From RUG563 sp964423675 (GTDB lineage: Bacteria; Bacillota; Clostridia; Christensenellales; Aristaeellaceae): a stretch of 16,787 nucleotides of DNA. Below the pieces are notes generated by a model. The model saw nothing but the letters and a program-made list of their open reading frames with translations, was not told where the DNA came from and made no database searches. This document shows positions 1-6,897 of the stretch, piece after piece. Every line of letters begins with the position of its first letter. The first letter of the stretch is position 1. The DNA lies in the NCBI GenBank assembly GCA_964423675.1, contig CAYRFP010000046.1:1-16787 (forward strand). The letters run 5' to 3'. Position numbers and translations under genes: made by a program.

Positions 1-2
1 TG

Positions 3-1640
3 CTGCAGACCCGTAGCGGCAAGCGCACCGCCGCCGCCGCCATCAAGATCGCCTGCGATCTGATCGATGAAGGCATGGTTTCTGAGGAAGAAGCGCTGAT
101 GCAGATTGACGCCAAGTCTCTGGACATGCTGCTGCATCCCACCTTCGATCCCGCTGCCCTGAAGAAGGCCGTTCCCGTGGGCAAGGGCATCGCTGCTTCC
201 CCCGGCGCTGCTGCCGGCCATATCGTGTTCACTGCTGAAGATGCGGTGGAGCATGGCAAGAAGGGCGAAAAGGTTGTTCTGGTTCGTNNNNNNNNNNGCC
301 CCGAAGATATCGAGGGCATGAAGTACTCCCAGGGTATCCTCACCGTGCGCGGCGGCCAGACCAGCCACGCGGCTGTGGTTGCCCGTGGTATGGGTACCTG
401 CTGTGTCTCCGGCTGCGGCGAAATCAAAATGGATGAAGAAAATAAGTGCTTCACGCTGGCCGGCAAGACCTATCATGAAGGCGATGAACTGTCTCTGGAC
501 GGCTCCACCGGTAATATTTATGGCGAGCTGATTCCCACCATTCCCGCCGACCCCAACAGCGGTTATTTCGGCCGCATCATGGATCTGGCCGATAAGTATA
601 AGACCATGGGTGTGCGTACCAACTCCGATACGCCCAATGACGCCAAGCAGGCGGCTTCCTTTGGCGCCACCGGCATCGGCCTGTGCCGCACGGAGCATAT
701 GTTCTTCGATCCCGCCCGTATCGGCGCGTTCCGGGAAATGATCTGCTCTGAAACCGTGGAAGAGCGCGAAGCCGCTCTGGCCAAGATCGAGCCCATGCAG
801 CAGTCTGACTTTGAGGGCCTGTTCGAAGCGCTGGCTGGCTATCCTGTAACCATCCGCTTCCTGGATCCCCCGCTGCATGAGTTCGTGCCCACCGAAGAAG
901 CCGATATCGAAGCGCTGGCCAAGACGCAGGGCAAGACCGTGGCTTACATCAAGCAGGTCATTTCCGACCTCCACGAATTCAACCCCATGATGGGCCATCG
1001 CGGATGCCGCCTGACCGTTACCTATCCTGAAATCGCCGCCATGCAGACCCGCGCCATTATCAAGGCCGCGCTGGCTGTGAAGGGCCGTCATCCCGAATGG
1101 AACGTGGTTCCTGAAATCATGATCCCCCTGATCGGCGAACTCAAGGAATACAAGTTCGTGAAGAACATCGTTACCAAGACCGCTGATGAGCTGATCGCTG
1201 CTGCGGGCGTGGAGTTGCACTACGAAGTGGGCACCATGATCGAAATCCCCCGCGCTGCGCTGACTGCGGATGAAATCGCTAAGGAAGCCGACTTCTTCTG
1301 CTTCGGCACCAACGACCTCACTCAGATGACCTTTGGTTTCAGCCGTGACGACGCTGGTAAGTTCCTGCCCGCGTACTATTCCAACAAGATCTATGAGTCT
1401 GATCCCTTCGCCCGTCTGGACACTGTGGGTGTGGGCAAGCTGATGGAAATGGCCGTCACGCTGGGCAAGGCTGCCAATCCCAAGCTGCATTGCGGCATCT
1501 GCGGCGAACATGGCGGCGATCCCTCCTCTATCGAATTCTGCAACAAGATCGGCCTGAACTATGTTTCCTGCAGCCCCTTCCGGGTGCCGATCGCTCGTCT
1601 GAGCGCTGCCCAGGCTGCGATCAAGGCCAAGAAGAACTAA
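3..1640 (+). CDS. ppdK: Pyruvate, phosphate dikinase, C-terminal part (5' end outside window)
   Basis: This enzyme interconverts pyruvate, ATP and phosphate with PEP, AMP and pyrophosphate in the cytoplasm. The open frame runs in from the left edge, and 545 residues are visible of a family length near 875, so roughly 330 N-terminal residues (the ATP-grasp part) are missing. The swivelling phosphohistidine domain is present, with GGQTSHAAVVARGMG and the catalytic His codon at 366-368. The PEP/pyruvate-binding barrel follows, with GIGLCRTEHMFF, GTMIEIPRAAL, FGTNDLTQMTFGFSRDD and the catalytic Cys of CGICGEHGG at codon 1500-1502. Ten N (288-297) hide about four residues where the family has LETS before PEDIEGM; the frame continues correctly through the gap. 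The gene is followed by a strong terminator, so it ends its transcript. Family assignment is very secure. Confidence 0.97.
   Translation: MQTRSGKRTAAAAIKIACDLIDEGMVSEEEALMQIDAKSLDMLLHPTFDPAALKKAVPVGKGIAASPGAAAGHIVFTAEDAVEHGKKGEKVVLVRXXXXPEDIEGMKYSQGILTVRGGQTSHAAVVARGMGTCCVSGCGEIKMDEENKCFTLAGKTYHEGDELSLDGSTGNIYGELIPTIPADPNSGYFGRIMDLADKYKTMGVRTNSDTPNDAKQAASFGATGIGLCRTEHMFFDPARIGAFREMICSETVEEREAALAKIEPMQQSDFEGLFEALAGYPVTIRFLDPPLHEFVPTEEADIEALAKTQGKTVAYIKQVISDLHEFNPMMGHRGCRLTVTYPEIAAMQTRAIIKAALAVKGRHPEWNVVPEIMIPLIGELKEYKFVKNIVTKTADELIAAAGVELHYEVGTMIEIPRAALTADEIAKEADFFCFGTNDLTQMTFGFSRDDAGKFLPAYYSNKIYESDPFARLDTVGVGKLMEMAVTLGKAANPKLHCGICGEHGGDPSSIEFCNKIGLNYVSCSPFRVPIARLSAAQAAIKAKKN
288..297. other. 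Assembly gap of ten N inside ppdK
   Basis: Ten undetermined bases fall in a conserved stretch of ppdK. The frame before and after is the same, and the codon straddling the right edge (ngc) fits the serine expected there, so the gap size appears true or at least frame-neutral. Confidence 0.99.
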
Positions 1641-1713
1641 TTCTTCTGGCGGGCTGATGTGATGGTGGTGAGCGCCCTGCGCGCAAACCGCAATCCACGA
1701 ACCGTAAAGCATT

Positions 1714-1749
1714 CGCCCTCAAAGTCTTATGGCTTTGAGGGCGTTTTTT
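1714..1749 (+). terminator. Intrinsic terminator of ppdK
   Basis: A perfect 11-bp stem, CGCCCTCAAAG pairing with CTTTGAGGGCG, has an 8-nt loop and is followed directly by six T. It lies about 70 bases after the ppdK stop codon. Confidence 0.95.
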
Positions 1750-1775
1750 GCATATTTGTTTAGATACAGTCAATT

Positions 1776-1813
1776 AAAAAAAGACCGCGCCTGGAAACAG
1801 GCAACGGTCTTTT
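1776..1813 (-). terminator. Intrinsic terminator of the rseC-trx transcript
   Basis: AAAAGACCG (1779-1787) pairs with CGGTCTTTT (1805-1813), with a second inner stem GCCTG/CAGGC closed by a 4-nt loop. Read on the minus strand the hairpin is followed by seven T. It begins 17 bases past the trx stop codon. Confidence 0.9.
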
Positions 1814-1829
1814 GCATGATAGTGGCGCA

Positions 1830-2138
1830 TTAGCCCAGCAGTTCTTCCAGAGTTTCCTTGCTCTGTACGCCTACCAGGCGTTCCTTTTCCTTGCCGCCCT
1901 GAAAAAGAATCAGCGTGGGAATACTGCTGACATGATAGCGCATGGCCAACTCGCCTTCCTCGTCCACATTGACCTTGCCCACATATGCCTTGCCCTCATA
2001 TTCCTCCGCCAGTTCTTCCACCACCGGCGCAATCATCCGGCATGGCATGCACCAGGTGGCCCAGAAATCCACCAGTACCGGCTTATCTGCCTGCAACACC
2101 TGCTGCTCAAAATTATCTTTCGTCAGTTTGAGTTCCAT
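1830..2138 (-). CDS. trx: Thioredoxin with WCMPC active site
   Basis: This is a 102-residue cytosolic thioredoxin, the usual family length, which reduces protein disulfides. The active site WATWCMPCR has cysteines at residues 30 and 33, with Met in place of the common Gly of WCGPC. The conserved cis-proline is in SSIPTL (Pro74). The start is set by AGGAAGGAG nine bases upstream. The first 26 bases lie inside the end of rseC in another frame, so the two genes are co-transcribed and probably translationally coupled. No thioredoxin reductase gene is adjacent, so the electron donor is encoded elsewhere. The WCMPC variant should change redox potential and partner choice, but that is inference. Confidence 0.95.
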   Translation of the reverse strand: MELKLTKDNFEQQVLQADKPVLVDFWATWCMPCRMIAPVVEELAEEYEGKAYVGKVNVDEEGELAMRYHVSSIPTLILFQGGKEKERLVGVQSKETLEELLG

Positions 2139-2544
2139 AATCAGTTGCTCCTTCCTCTTTCACAGAAACAATTCGCGGCTGCCATTGCCGCGTTTTGCGC
2201 AATTTTCTCTCGGCCAGCCGCAAAAGCCCATAGGAAAGCCCCATTAGCCCCACACCCAGCCCCACGCCCAAGGCTTCGCTTTGAAAGATCTGGCAGCCCA
2301 GCACAATCCCAATCAGCAGCAGCGCCAGCGGCAGAACATAGGCCAGCAGCGATGCTTTTACCACTTGGCGATCCGGCATTTCCACCTCGACCCTGCTTCC
2401 CACTGGCACGTTGCCCGGAATCTGCGCCAGGGTTTCCTGCGCATGCCCTGCGCATGCGCCACAGCTTTGGCAGGCTTCAGGCCGCAGAAAGCAGACCGAG
2501 ACAACACCGTCCCCTGACGCTACCACTTTTCCCTCTCTGCGCAT
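2113..2544 (-). CDS. rseC: RseC/MucC-family membrane protein (SoxR-reducing system type)
   Basis: The predicted protein has 143 residues and two membrane segments (about 66-83 and 91-109). These are preceded by a small N-terminal domain with a cysteine cluster, C-x6-C-x2-C-x2-C at residues 18, 25, 28 and 31. This is the layout of the RseC/MucC family, whose members accompany SoxR-reducing or Rnf electron-transfer complexes in some bacteria; the cysteines probably carry a metal or Fe-S centre. The ATG at 2544 is chosen over the upstream ATG at 2583 because a perfect AAGGAGG lies six bases before it. The gene overlaps trx by 26 bases, so a shared thiol-redox job is likely. Family assignment is good; the exact function in this organism is unknown. 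Confidence 0.85.
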   Translation of the reverse strand: MRREGKVVASGDGVVSVCFLRPEACQSCGACAGHAQETLAQIPGNVPVGSRVEVEMPDRQVVKASLLAYVLPLALLLIGIVLGCQIFQSEALGVGLGVGLMGLSYGLLRLAERKLRKTRQWQPRIVSVKEEGATDYGTQTDER

Positions 2545-2565
2545 GAAATTCCTCCTTGGTGTTTC

Positions 2566-2581
2566 GGGACATTTTCGTCCC
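2566..2581 (-). promoter_or_regulatory. Hairpin in the rseC 5' leader
   Basis: GGGAC-GAAAAT-GTCCC forms a small stem-loop. Flanking GTGT and ACAC can extend it across a 3-nt bulge, ending just before the rseC ribosome binding site. If transcription starts about seven bases after the -10 at 2590-2595, this hairpin is the 5' end of the mRNA. It could stabilise the message or modulate translation. Confidence 0.4.
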
Positions 2582-2589
2582 ACACTTTT

Positions 2590-2618
2590 ATTATACCACG
2601 AGATGCGCCGAATTAACA
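2590..2618 (-). promoter_or_regulatory. Likely promoter of rseC-trx
   Basis: A perfect TATAAT -10 lies at 2595-2590 on the minus strand, in the 68-base gap between spoIIIAH and rseC. The -35 region at about 17-18 bases is poor and overlaps the spoIIIAH stop codon. It would let rseC-trx be expressed outside sporulation. No terminator separates spoIIIAH from rseC, so readthrough is also possible. Confidence 0.45.
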
Positions 2619-3143
2619 GGTGATAATACGGATATTTTCAGTCGCAGCGCCGGACGCTTCCTGCGCCAGCGCTAGGAGCATAGCGGCCTGCGAATCGCTT
2701 AGCTGCTGAGAAAGAATGATGATGACGGTTTCGCCCCGGATAGTGCATAGCGCCTGATCGTAGCCCAGACCGCTTAGCGCCGCTTCCACGGTCAGTTCAA
2801 TCTCCCGATTTGTTTGCAGCGCTAGCAAGGCTGCCTGGGCTTGTGTGCGGATTTCTGCGGAAGCGCCGCTATCGGCCAACTGCCGCAGCGAAATTTCCTC
2901 TTGCATCCGTTTCTGCTCTCGCTGGATGCGATAGGATGTGGCAGGGGAGGGGGTGGGGGAAGGTGCGGAGGTTTTAGGCACGGAGGAGGAAAGGGAAAGC
3001 GTAGGGGAAGCAGAGGGATCCTGAGCGAATGTAAGGCCAAGCGCCAGAGCAACGGCGGCCAGCATAAGAAAATTCAGAATGTGATCTCGCTTTTGAAGGG
3101 GAGAACTGGGCGGGGCAGAATTCTGCCTGGATGGTTTGCGCAT
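2613..3143 (-). CDS. spoIIIAH: Stage III sporulation protein AH
   Basis: This is a mother-cell membrane protein of the SpoIIIA-SpoIIQ channel; its extracytoplasmic ring domain meets forespore SpoIIQ. The 176 residues comprise a basic N-terminus, one membrane segment (about 23-42), a Ser/Pro/Thr-rich linker, a charged helical stretch (YRIQREQKRMQEEISLRQL) and a C-terminal YscJ/FliF-like ring domain ending in ENIRIITC. The start at 3143 is chosen for GGAGG six bases upstream; the longer open frame to 3248 would run back into spoIIIAG. The gene begins 10 bases after the spoIIIAG stop codon. It is the last spoIIIA gene, as in other spore formers. Confidence 0.93.
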   Translation of the reverse strand: MRKPSRQNSAPPSSPLQKRDHILNFLMLAAVALALGLTFAQDPSASPTLSLSSSVPKTSAPSPTPSPATSYRIQREQKRMQEEISLRQLADSGASAEIRTQAQAALLALQTNREIELTVEAALSGLGYDQALCTIRGETVIIILSQQLSDSQAAMLLALAQEASGAATENIRIITC

Positions 3144-3153
3144 GCGTTCCTCC

Positions 3154-3519
3154 TTAATGCATTTCCATGGGGAAAACAGCGATGGAAGCGGCTGGCAAGC
3201 CCAGCAGCGCTTGCGCGGCCTGAATAAGATACAGACGAACGCCCACATCGCCCGCGCCGGCTGCGACGATTACAGCGCCGACGGGGGTCTGACTTGCGGA
3301 AAAAGTGCTGTCCTCTTGGGCATAATAAATGGATACCCGGGTTTCGCCTGCCCCGGCGATGGCGGACAGCGTGGCGCTGATGCGCTGTTCCTGGGCGGTC
3401 ATGGAGGAGGAGCCGTTGGAGGCAGCGGGCCAGGCCAGGCAAAGCACTGCCAAAAACCCTAGCGCTAGCAGGGCAAGGGAGCCCTTGTTTCCCTTGATTT
3501 TTTCCAGCCATTGCATCAT
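3154..3519 (-). CDS. spoIIIAG: Stage III sporulation protein AG
   Basis: The 121 residues hold one membrane segment (about 13-33) and an extracytoplasmic domain matching SpoIIIAG, which forms a large ring in the feeding-tube channel. Recognisable pieces are the ISATLSAIAGAGETRVSIYY strand-helix block, a PVGAVIVAAGAGDVGVRLYL segment and a closing LLGLPAASIAVF. It is short for the family because the region after the membrane segment is compact. The ATG at 3519 overlaps the spoIIIAF stop as ATGA, with GGAGG five bases upstream. A second ATG follows immediately at 3516, so either could be used. Confidence 0.92.
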   Translation of the reverse strand: MMQWLEKIKGNKGSLALLALGFLAVLCLAWPAASNGSSSMTAQEQRISATLSAIAGAGETRVSIYYAQEDSTFSASQTPVGAVIVAAGAGDVGVRLYLIQAAQALLGLPAASIAVFPMEMH

Positions 3520-3683
3520 GGCATCCTCCGCAGGAAGGCAAGCAGCGCCTGAAGCATACACAGCGTCATGCAAAGCCCTGTGCCCAGATCCGCATATCGC
3601 CGGGCATCTCCGGCTGGCAGCAGCATCGCCATTAGCATGCGCGCCAGTCCCAGCCCCACAATTTTTTGAAGAAAGCTATTCAT
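3516..3683 (-). CDS. spoIIIAF: Stage III sporulation protein AF, minimal membrane-only form (55 aa)
   Basis: A small gene fills the exact gap between spoIIIAE and spoIIIAG. Its ATG (3683-3681) overlaps the spoIIIAE stop as ATGA, and its TGA (3518-3516) overlaps the spoIIIAG ATG the same way. The 55 residues start MNSFLQKIVGLGLARML and contain two hydrophobic helices joined by LLPAGDARRYADLGTG. This matches the SpoIIIAF N-terminal hairpin, in which the family has LLPxGxxxKYxxxxxGL. Usual SpoIIIAF proteins are about 200 residues with a soluble C-terminal domain, which is absent here, and there is no room for it. Order, coupling and motif make the identity likely. Whether the short form is functional or a remnant cannot be told from sequence alone. 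Confidence 0.8.
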   Translation of the reverse strand: MNSFLQKIVGLGLARMLMAMLLPAGDARRYADLGTGLCMTLCMLQALLAFLRRMP

Positions 3684-4819
3684 CGAAGCATCACCGTCAG
3701 ATTTCCTACTACCAGCAGTTCGGCAATCAGCAGCAGAAACATGGCGCCTACCGTTAGCTGCACCACGAATAATTGCATCAGAGTATCGGAAAATTCCTGC
3801 ATGCAGGCGCTGACCCGGCTGTCTGCCACTGGCTCCAGCAAAGCGGCGGCGGCTCGATACAGCATAACGGCGGCCAGCGTTTGCAGCATGGGGCCCGCTG
3901 CTGTGACCAGGAGCAGCATCAGGCCCGTGAACCCCAGTGCATTTTTAATCAGCAGCGATGCGCCTACCAGCGTATCCATGGTATCGGCAAACATGCCGCC
4001 CACCACGGGCACCAGATTATCCACAGCGTATTTGGCGGTTCGCAGCGTTACCCCGTCTGCCGCGGCTGCGCCCAGGGATTGCAGGGCGGAAACGGAAATG
4101 AATACCGTAAACCCCACCCCCAGCGTCCAATTAGCCAGAGAACGAAAAAAGACGCAAAGCCGATGCACGGGAATGCGGGGGGAGAGATGGCGCAGGATGG
4201 TGGTAACAGCCGATGAAAGAGACAGCGGTAGCGTGACGGAACGCACCAGCGCCGTCATTGTGCCGCAAGCGGCAACGATTGTTGGCTGAAAAAAGGCTGC
4301 TCCAGCCGTGCTGCCCACAGCGGCCAGCAGCGTGAGCAACTGCGGAAACAACGCCTGCATAAGATCTGCCATGCGAGAAACGCTGCTTTGGCAGAGCTGC
4401 ATATGAACGGCCACATCCTTTGCCATGCAGCCTGCCAGCAGAAGAAAGCAGCCGGCGCTTATGGTTTCCCCCAGGGAAGCGGAAAGAAAAGCACCCCGCA
4501 GTCGTTCCAGAACGCCGCAGAAAATGGCGGGAACCAGCAGCCGCGCCAATCGCCAGGCGCTTCCACTGAGAGCAGAAAGCAGCCGTCCCGCCAATGTGCG
4601 CAGAACATCTTCTCCGCTCAGCGTTCTTTCGCCCTGTGCCAGACGCAGCAGCAGCGTTCGAAGTCCTTCTCCGCTGGGAAAGGCCGCGTCATAGGCCTGC
4701 TGCCAGGCGTCCAGAGATAGGCTGTCCAGGGTATCTTCCAGCCGCTCGCTCAGGCTTTCTCCCCGAGCGGGCAGCGCCAGACAAAGCAGGAGCAATGCCC
4801 AAATCCAGCATTTTTTCAT
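3680..4819 (-). CDS. spoIIIAE: Stage III sporulation protein AE
   Basis: This is a 379-residue polytopic membrane protein of the spoIIIA complex. A signal-peptide-like N-terminus (basic MKKCW then a long hydrophobic stretch ending near ALPARGES) is followed by a soluble segment and then multiple membrane helices. Conserved family pieces are visible, including RTAKYAVDNLVPVVGGMFADT and the C-terminal hydrophobic helices, and the length is typical. The start has AGGA about eight bases upstream and lies 21 bases after the spoIIIAD stop. The end overlaps the spoIIIAF start by four bases. It is inserted in the mother-cell membrane and required for forespore maturation. Confidence 0.95.
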   Translation of the reverse strand: MKKCWIWALLLLCLALPARGESLSERLEDTLDSLSLDAWQQAYDAAFPSGEGLRTLLLRLAQGERTLSGEDVLRTLAGRLLSALSGSAWRLARLLVPAIFCGVLERLRGAFLSASLGETISAGCFLLLAGCMAKDVAVHMQLCQSSVSRMADLMQALFPQLLTLLAAVGSTAGAAFFQPTIVAACGTMTALVRSVTLPLSLSSAVTTILRHLSPRIPVHRLCVFFRSLANWTLGVGFTVFISVSALQSLGAAAADGVTLRTAKYAVDNLVPVVGGMFADTMDTLVGASLLIKNALGFTGLMLLLVTAAGPMLQTLAAVMLYRAAAALLEPVADSRVSACMQEFSDTLMQLFVVQLTVGAMFLLLIAELLVVGNLTVMLR

Positions 4820-4840
4820 GCAGTGTTCCTCGCATTCCGG

Positions 4841-5230
4841 TTAAGGAGCCAGCGCTAAGGTCATCTCACCAATCTGGGTGATCAGGGGCAGGGTCTGGGC
4901 TAAAAGCAGCATTTTTCCGCAAAAACCTGCCTTGGCCGCCAGGCCGTTTTCTCCGGCGTCCTGGCAAGCCTGGGCAGCGAATTCCGTCAGATAAGCCAGC
5001 GCGATTAAACGGAGCAGGGCTTGAACCGTTCCTCTTTCCAACCCCGCCTTCTCAGAAAGGGATTGCAGCGCGTTTACCACAGGGGCCAAATATTGAAGCG
5101 CAGAAAACAGCAGCATGGATCCTGCCGCCAGAGCAACGGCGCTTCCTGCCTGCTGATGAATGGGGCGCAGCACAAAGGCCGCCAGCGCAGACACCAGCAC
5201 AAACCCGGCCAGGCGTAGCGAATCTGTCAT
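4841..5230 (-). CDS. spoIIIAD: Stage III sporulation protein AD
   Basis: The predicted protein has 129 residues and several hydrophobic helices, as expected for SpoIIIAD. It contains the typical SALQYLAPVVNALQSLSEKAG stretch and ends with LLLAQTLPLITQIGEMTLAL. The ATG at 5230 overlaps the spoIIIAC stop as ATGA, which fixes the start. The open frame continues upstream but is then only the shadow of spoIIIAC and spoIIIAB. It is part of the mother-cell membrane platform of the channel. Confidence 0.93.
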   Translation of the reverse strand: MTDSLRLAGFVLVSALAAFVLRPIHQQAGSAVALAAGSMLLFSALQYLAPVVNALQSLSEKAGLERGTVQALLRLIALAYLTEFAAQACQDAGENGLAAKAGFCGKMLLLAQTLPLITQIGEMTLALAP

Positions 5231-5424
5231 AACAGACCGAAGATGGACTGGGTGAGCGTGAGCAATTCTCCGGCCAGAGAAACCACCATCAGCAGCACCA
5301 CAATCATCCCGGCCACGGTAGCCACGGCGGCGATGTCCTCCCGTCCTGCCCGGGTGAGCACCTGGCTGATCACAGCCACCAGCAGCCCCACTCCTGCGAT
5401 TTTCAGCAACACGTCCAGTCGCAT
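5227..5424 (-). CDS. spoIIIAC: Stage III sporulation protein AC
   Basis: This is a 65-residue protein with two hydrophobic helices, the normal size for SpoIIIAC. It begins MRLDVLLKIAGVGLLVAVIS, and the second helix contains ATVAGMIVVLLMVVSLAGEL. AGGAGG lies six bases before the start. It is 12 bases after spoIIIAB and overlaps spoIIIAD by four. Confidence 0.94.
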   Translation of the reverse strand: MRLDVLLKIAGVGLLVAVISQVLTRAGREDIAAVATVAGMIVVLLMVVSLAGELLTLTQSIFGLL

Positions 5425-5436
5425 GGCATGTCCTCC

Positions 5437-5928
5437 TCAGCATAGTAAAATGAAAACCGCCGCTCCCGCCAGCCAACCCAGCTGCTGAAATAATCGCCCG
5501 TTCTTTTGTTGCTGTTCCCGGGCGGCCTGACAAAAAAGCGTCCATTTCGCCTGAGCATAGCGAAGCGCCTGCGCCTGTGCGGCGGGAACGGGAGAGAACA
5601 GCGCAAAAAGGCATTGGCGAATCGTGGCTTCCTCCGCAGCCGTTAAATGTGGATTTAGCGGCAAGCGATCCAGCAGCGCCTGTGGCGATTGGGCTGGGGC
5701 AGCAGACAAAAGCGTTTTCAGGGCTTTCGGCGCTTCAGCCCCCTGAGCCGCGCCGGCTTCCAGTATTTCCGGCAACGCTGCGCCGCCTGTTTCCAGGGCG
5801 CAGCGCATCTGTGCCAGCGCTTGCTCCAAACTTTCCAGCGTCCGCAGACGGGCTTGCAGATGTCGCGACGAAAGCAATCCAGCGCCCACGCAAGCCATGG
5901 CCGCCAGCAGCGCGCCTAAAAATCGCAT
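5437..5928 (-). CDS. spoIIIAB: Stage III sporulation protein AB
   Basis: SpoIIIAB is a 163-residue protein resembling type II secretion GspF halves. It has an N-terminal membrane helix (FLGALLAAMACVGAGLLSS), a cytoplasmic helical domain and a C-terminal membrane helix (LGWLAGAAVFILL). LRTLESLEQALAQMRCALE matches the conserved helical pair of the family. The start at 5928 is supported by GGAGG seven bases upstream; the longer frame to 5985 is rejected because it lies inside spoIIIAA. Its first 13 bases overlap the end of spoIIIAA. It is thought to work with the SpoIIIAA ATPase. Confidence 0.93.
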   Translation of the reverse strand: MRFLGALLAAMACVGAGLLSSRHLQARLRTLESLEQALAQMRCALETGGAALPEILEAGAAQGAEAPKALKTLLSAAPAQSPQALLDRLPLNPHLTAAEEATIRQCLFALFSPVPAAQAQALRYAQAKWTLFCQAAREQQQKNGRLFQQLGWLAGAAVFILLC

Positions 5929-6746
5929 GCGCCGTCCTCCCAAAGCGTGATTTCTTCGCCAGCGCCGCGCAGCAAGGCTACGCATTCAAATCCTCCGCTG
6001 CCCAGCATCGATCCAAGTACTCCGCGCTTTTTCAGACCATCCAGGCTGCTTCCATGCACTGTGGCTAAAACACGCACACCAAAGCGCAGGGCTTCTGCCA
6101 ATGCCTCCCGATCAGCTGGGCCGCCGATTTCATCCGTGGCCAGCACCTGAGGGCTCATGGAACGGATCAGCAATCGCATCGCATCGCTTTTTTTGCCGCC
6201 GGTCACCACATCGCAGCTCGGCCCAACGTCCAATTGCGGTACACCCTGCCAGCAGCCGGCAATCTCGCCCCGCTCGTCCGCCACGCCTACGTTTTTTCCC
6301 GTCAGAGCGTGCAGCCGTACCAGATCCCGCAGCAGAGTGGTTTTTCCTGATCCGGGCGGGCCGAGAATCAACAGGCTCTTTTCCCGGACGCGGGGAAAAA
6401 TCGGCGCGCCCACACCATGAATCTCATGCGCCATGCGTATGCAGAGGCTGCTGATTTCTGTCAGTCCGCCTGGCCCCATCCGGCCGCATACGCCCATGCG
6501 ATGTCCACCGGGCAGGGGAAGAAAGCCGGTTTGCAGCTCCCGGGTTCGGGCTGCCAGGGAATAAGCGGACAGCGCCTGGGCGGTCTGCAAAATTTCTTCC
6601 GGGGACAGAGGATGCGTTCCCTGCCATACACCGTTTGGCAATAGCGCGAAGAGGGGCTGGCCTGGCCTCAGGCGGATCTCCCGGGCTGCGGATAAATCCA
6701 CGCCGTTGAGTGCCGCTTCCCGGGGAACCATTGCTTTCCAATCCAT
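5916..6746 (-). CDS. spoIIIAA: Stage III sporulation protein AA (secretion-type ATPase)
   Basis: The 276-residue cytoplasmic ATPase is related to type II/IV secretion ATPases and energises the SpoIIIA channel. Walker A is GPPGSGKTT at residues 129-137 and Walker B is VLATDEIGG with the acidic pair near 205-206. An EIRLRPGQPL segment at the N-terminus is typical. It is the first gene of the eight-gene operon. The frame is closed by a stop two codons before ATG 6746, so that ATG or one slightly inside must be used. No good ribosome binding site is visible, which is unusual for this window. I could not assign a convincing SigE promoter, though one is expected from known biology of this operon. 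Confidence 0.94.
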   Translation of the reverse strand: MDWKAMVPREAALNGVDLSAAREIRLRPGQPLFALLPNGVWQGTHPLSPEEILQTAQALSAYSLAARTRELQTGFLPLPGGHRMGVCGRMGPGGLTEISSLCIRMAHEIHGVGAPIFPRVREKSLLILGPPGSGKTTLLRDLVRLHALTGKNVGVADERGEIAGCWQGVPQLDVGPSCDVVTGGKKSDAMRLLIRSMSPQVLATDEIGGPADREALAEALRFGVRVLATVHGSSLDGLKKRGVLGSMLGSGGFECVALLRGAGEEITLWEDGACDF

Positions 6747-6835
6747 GGCCTATGCATATGCCGCTGAGAACGGCTTTATACATGAATGCTTTGCAACAAA
6801 AAGCAGTATTTCCTGGGAGAAACTTTTTTTAGTCG

Positions 6836-6864
6836 TAGGCATGCAGAAAAAAATCTGATATAAT
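6836..6864 (+). promoter_or_regulatory. Promoter of the AI-2E transporter gene
   Basis: TAGGCA (4 of 6 to the -35 consensus), a 17-base spacer and a perfect TATAAT with an upstream TG (extended -10). It reads away from spoIIIAA. Confidence 0.75.
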
Positions 6865-6897
6865 AGAGCATGAAAAAACGTAAGGGAGGCGAGGCCA

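Noticed and set aside
1812..2546. 244-codon open frame on the plus strand over trx and rseC
   Set aside because: Begins inside the trx terminator hairpin and is antisense to two recognised genes.
2936..3010. G-rich low-complexity stretch on the plus strand
   Set aside because: It is simply the coding sequence of the Ser/Pro/Thr-rich linker of SpoIIIAH read on the other strand.
6751..6785. SigE-type promoter before spoIIIAA (ATA, 16 bases, CATATGCAT)
   Set aside because: Only part of the -10 fits, and it would place the transcription start at or after the ATG, so I do not call it.
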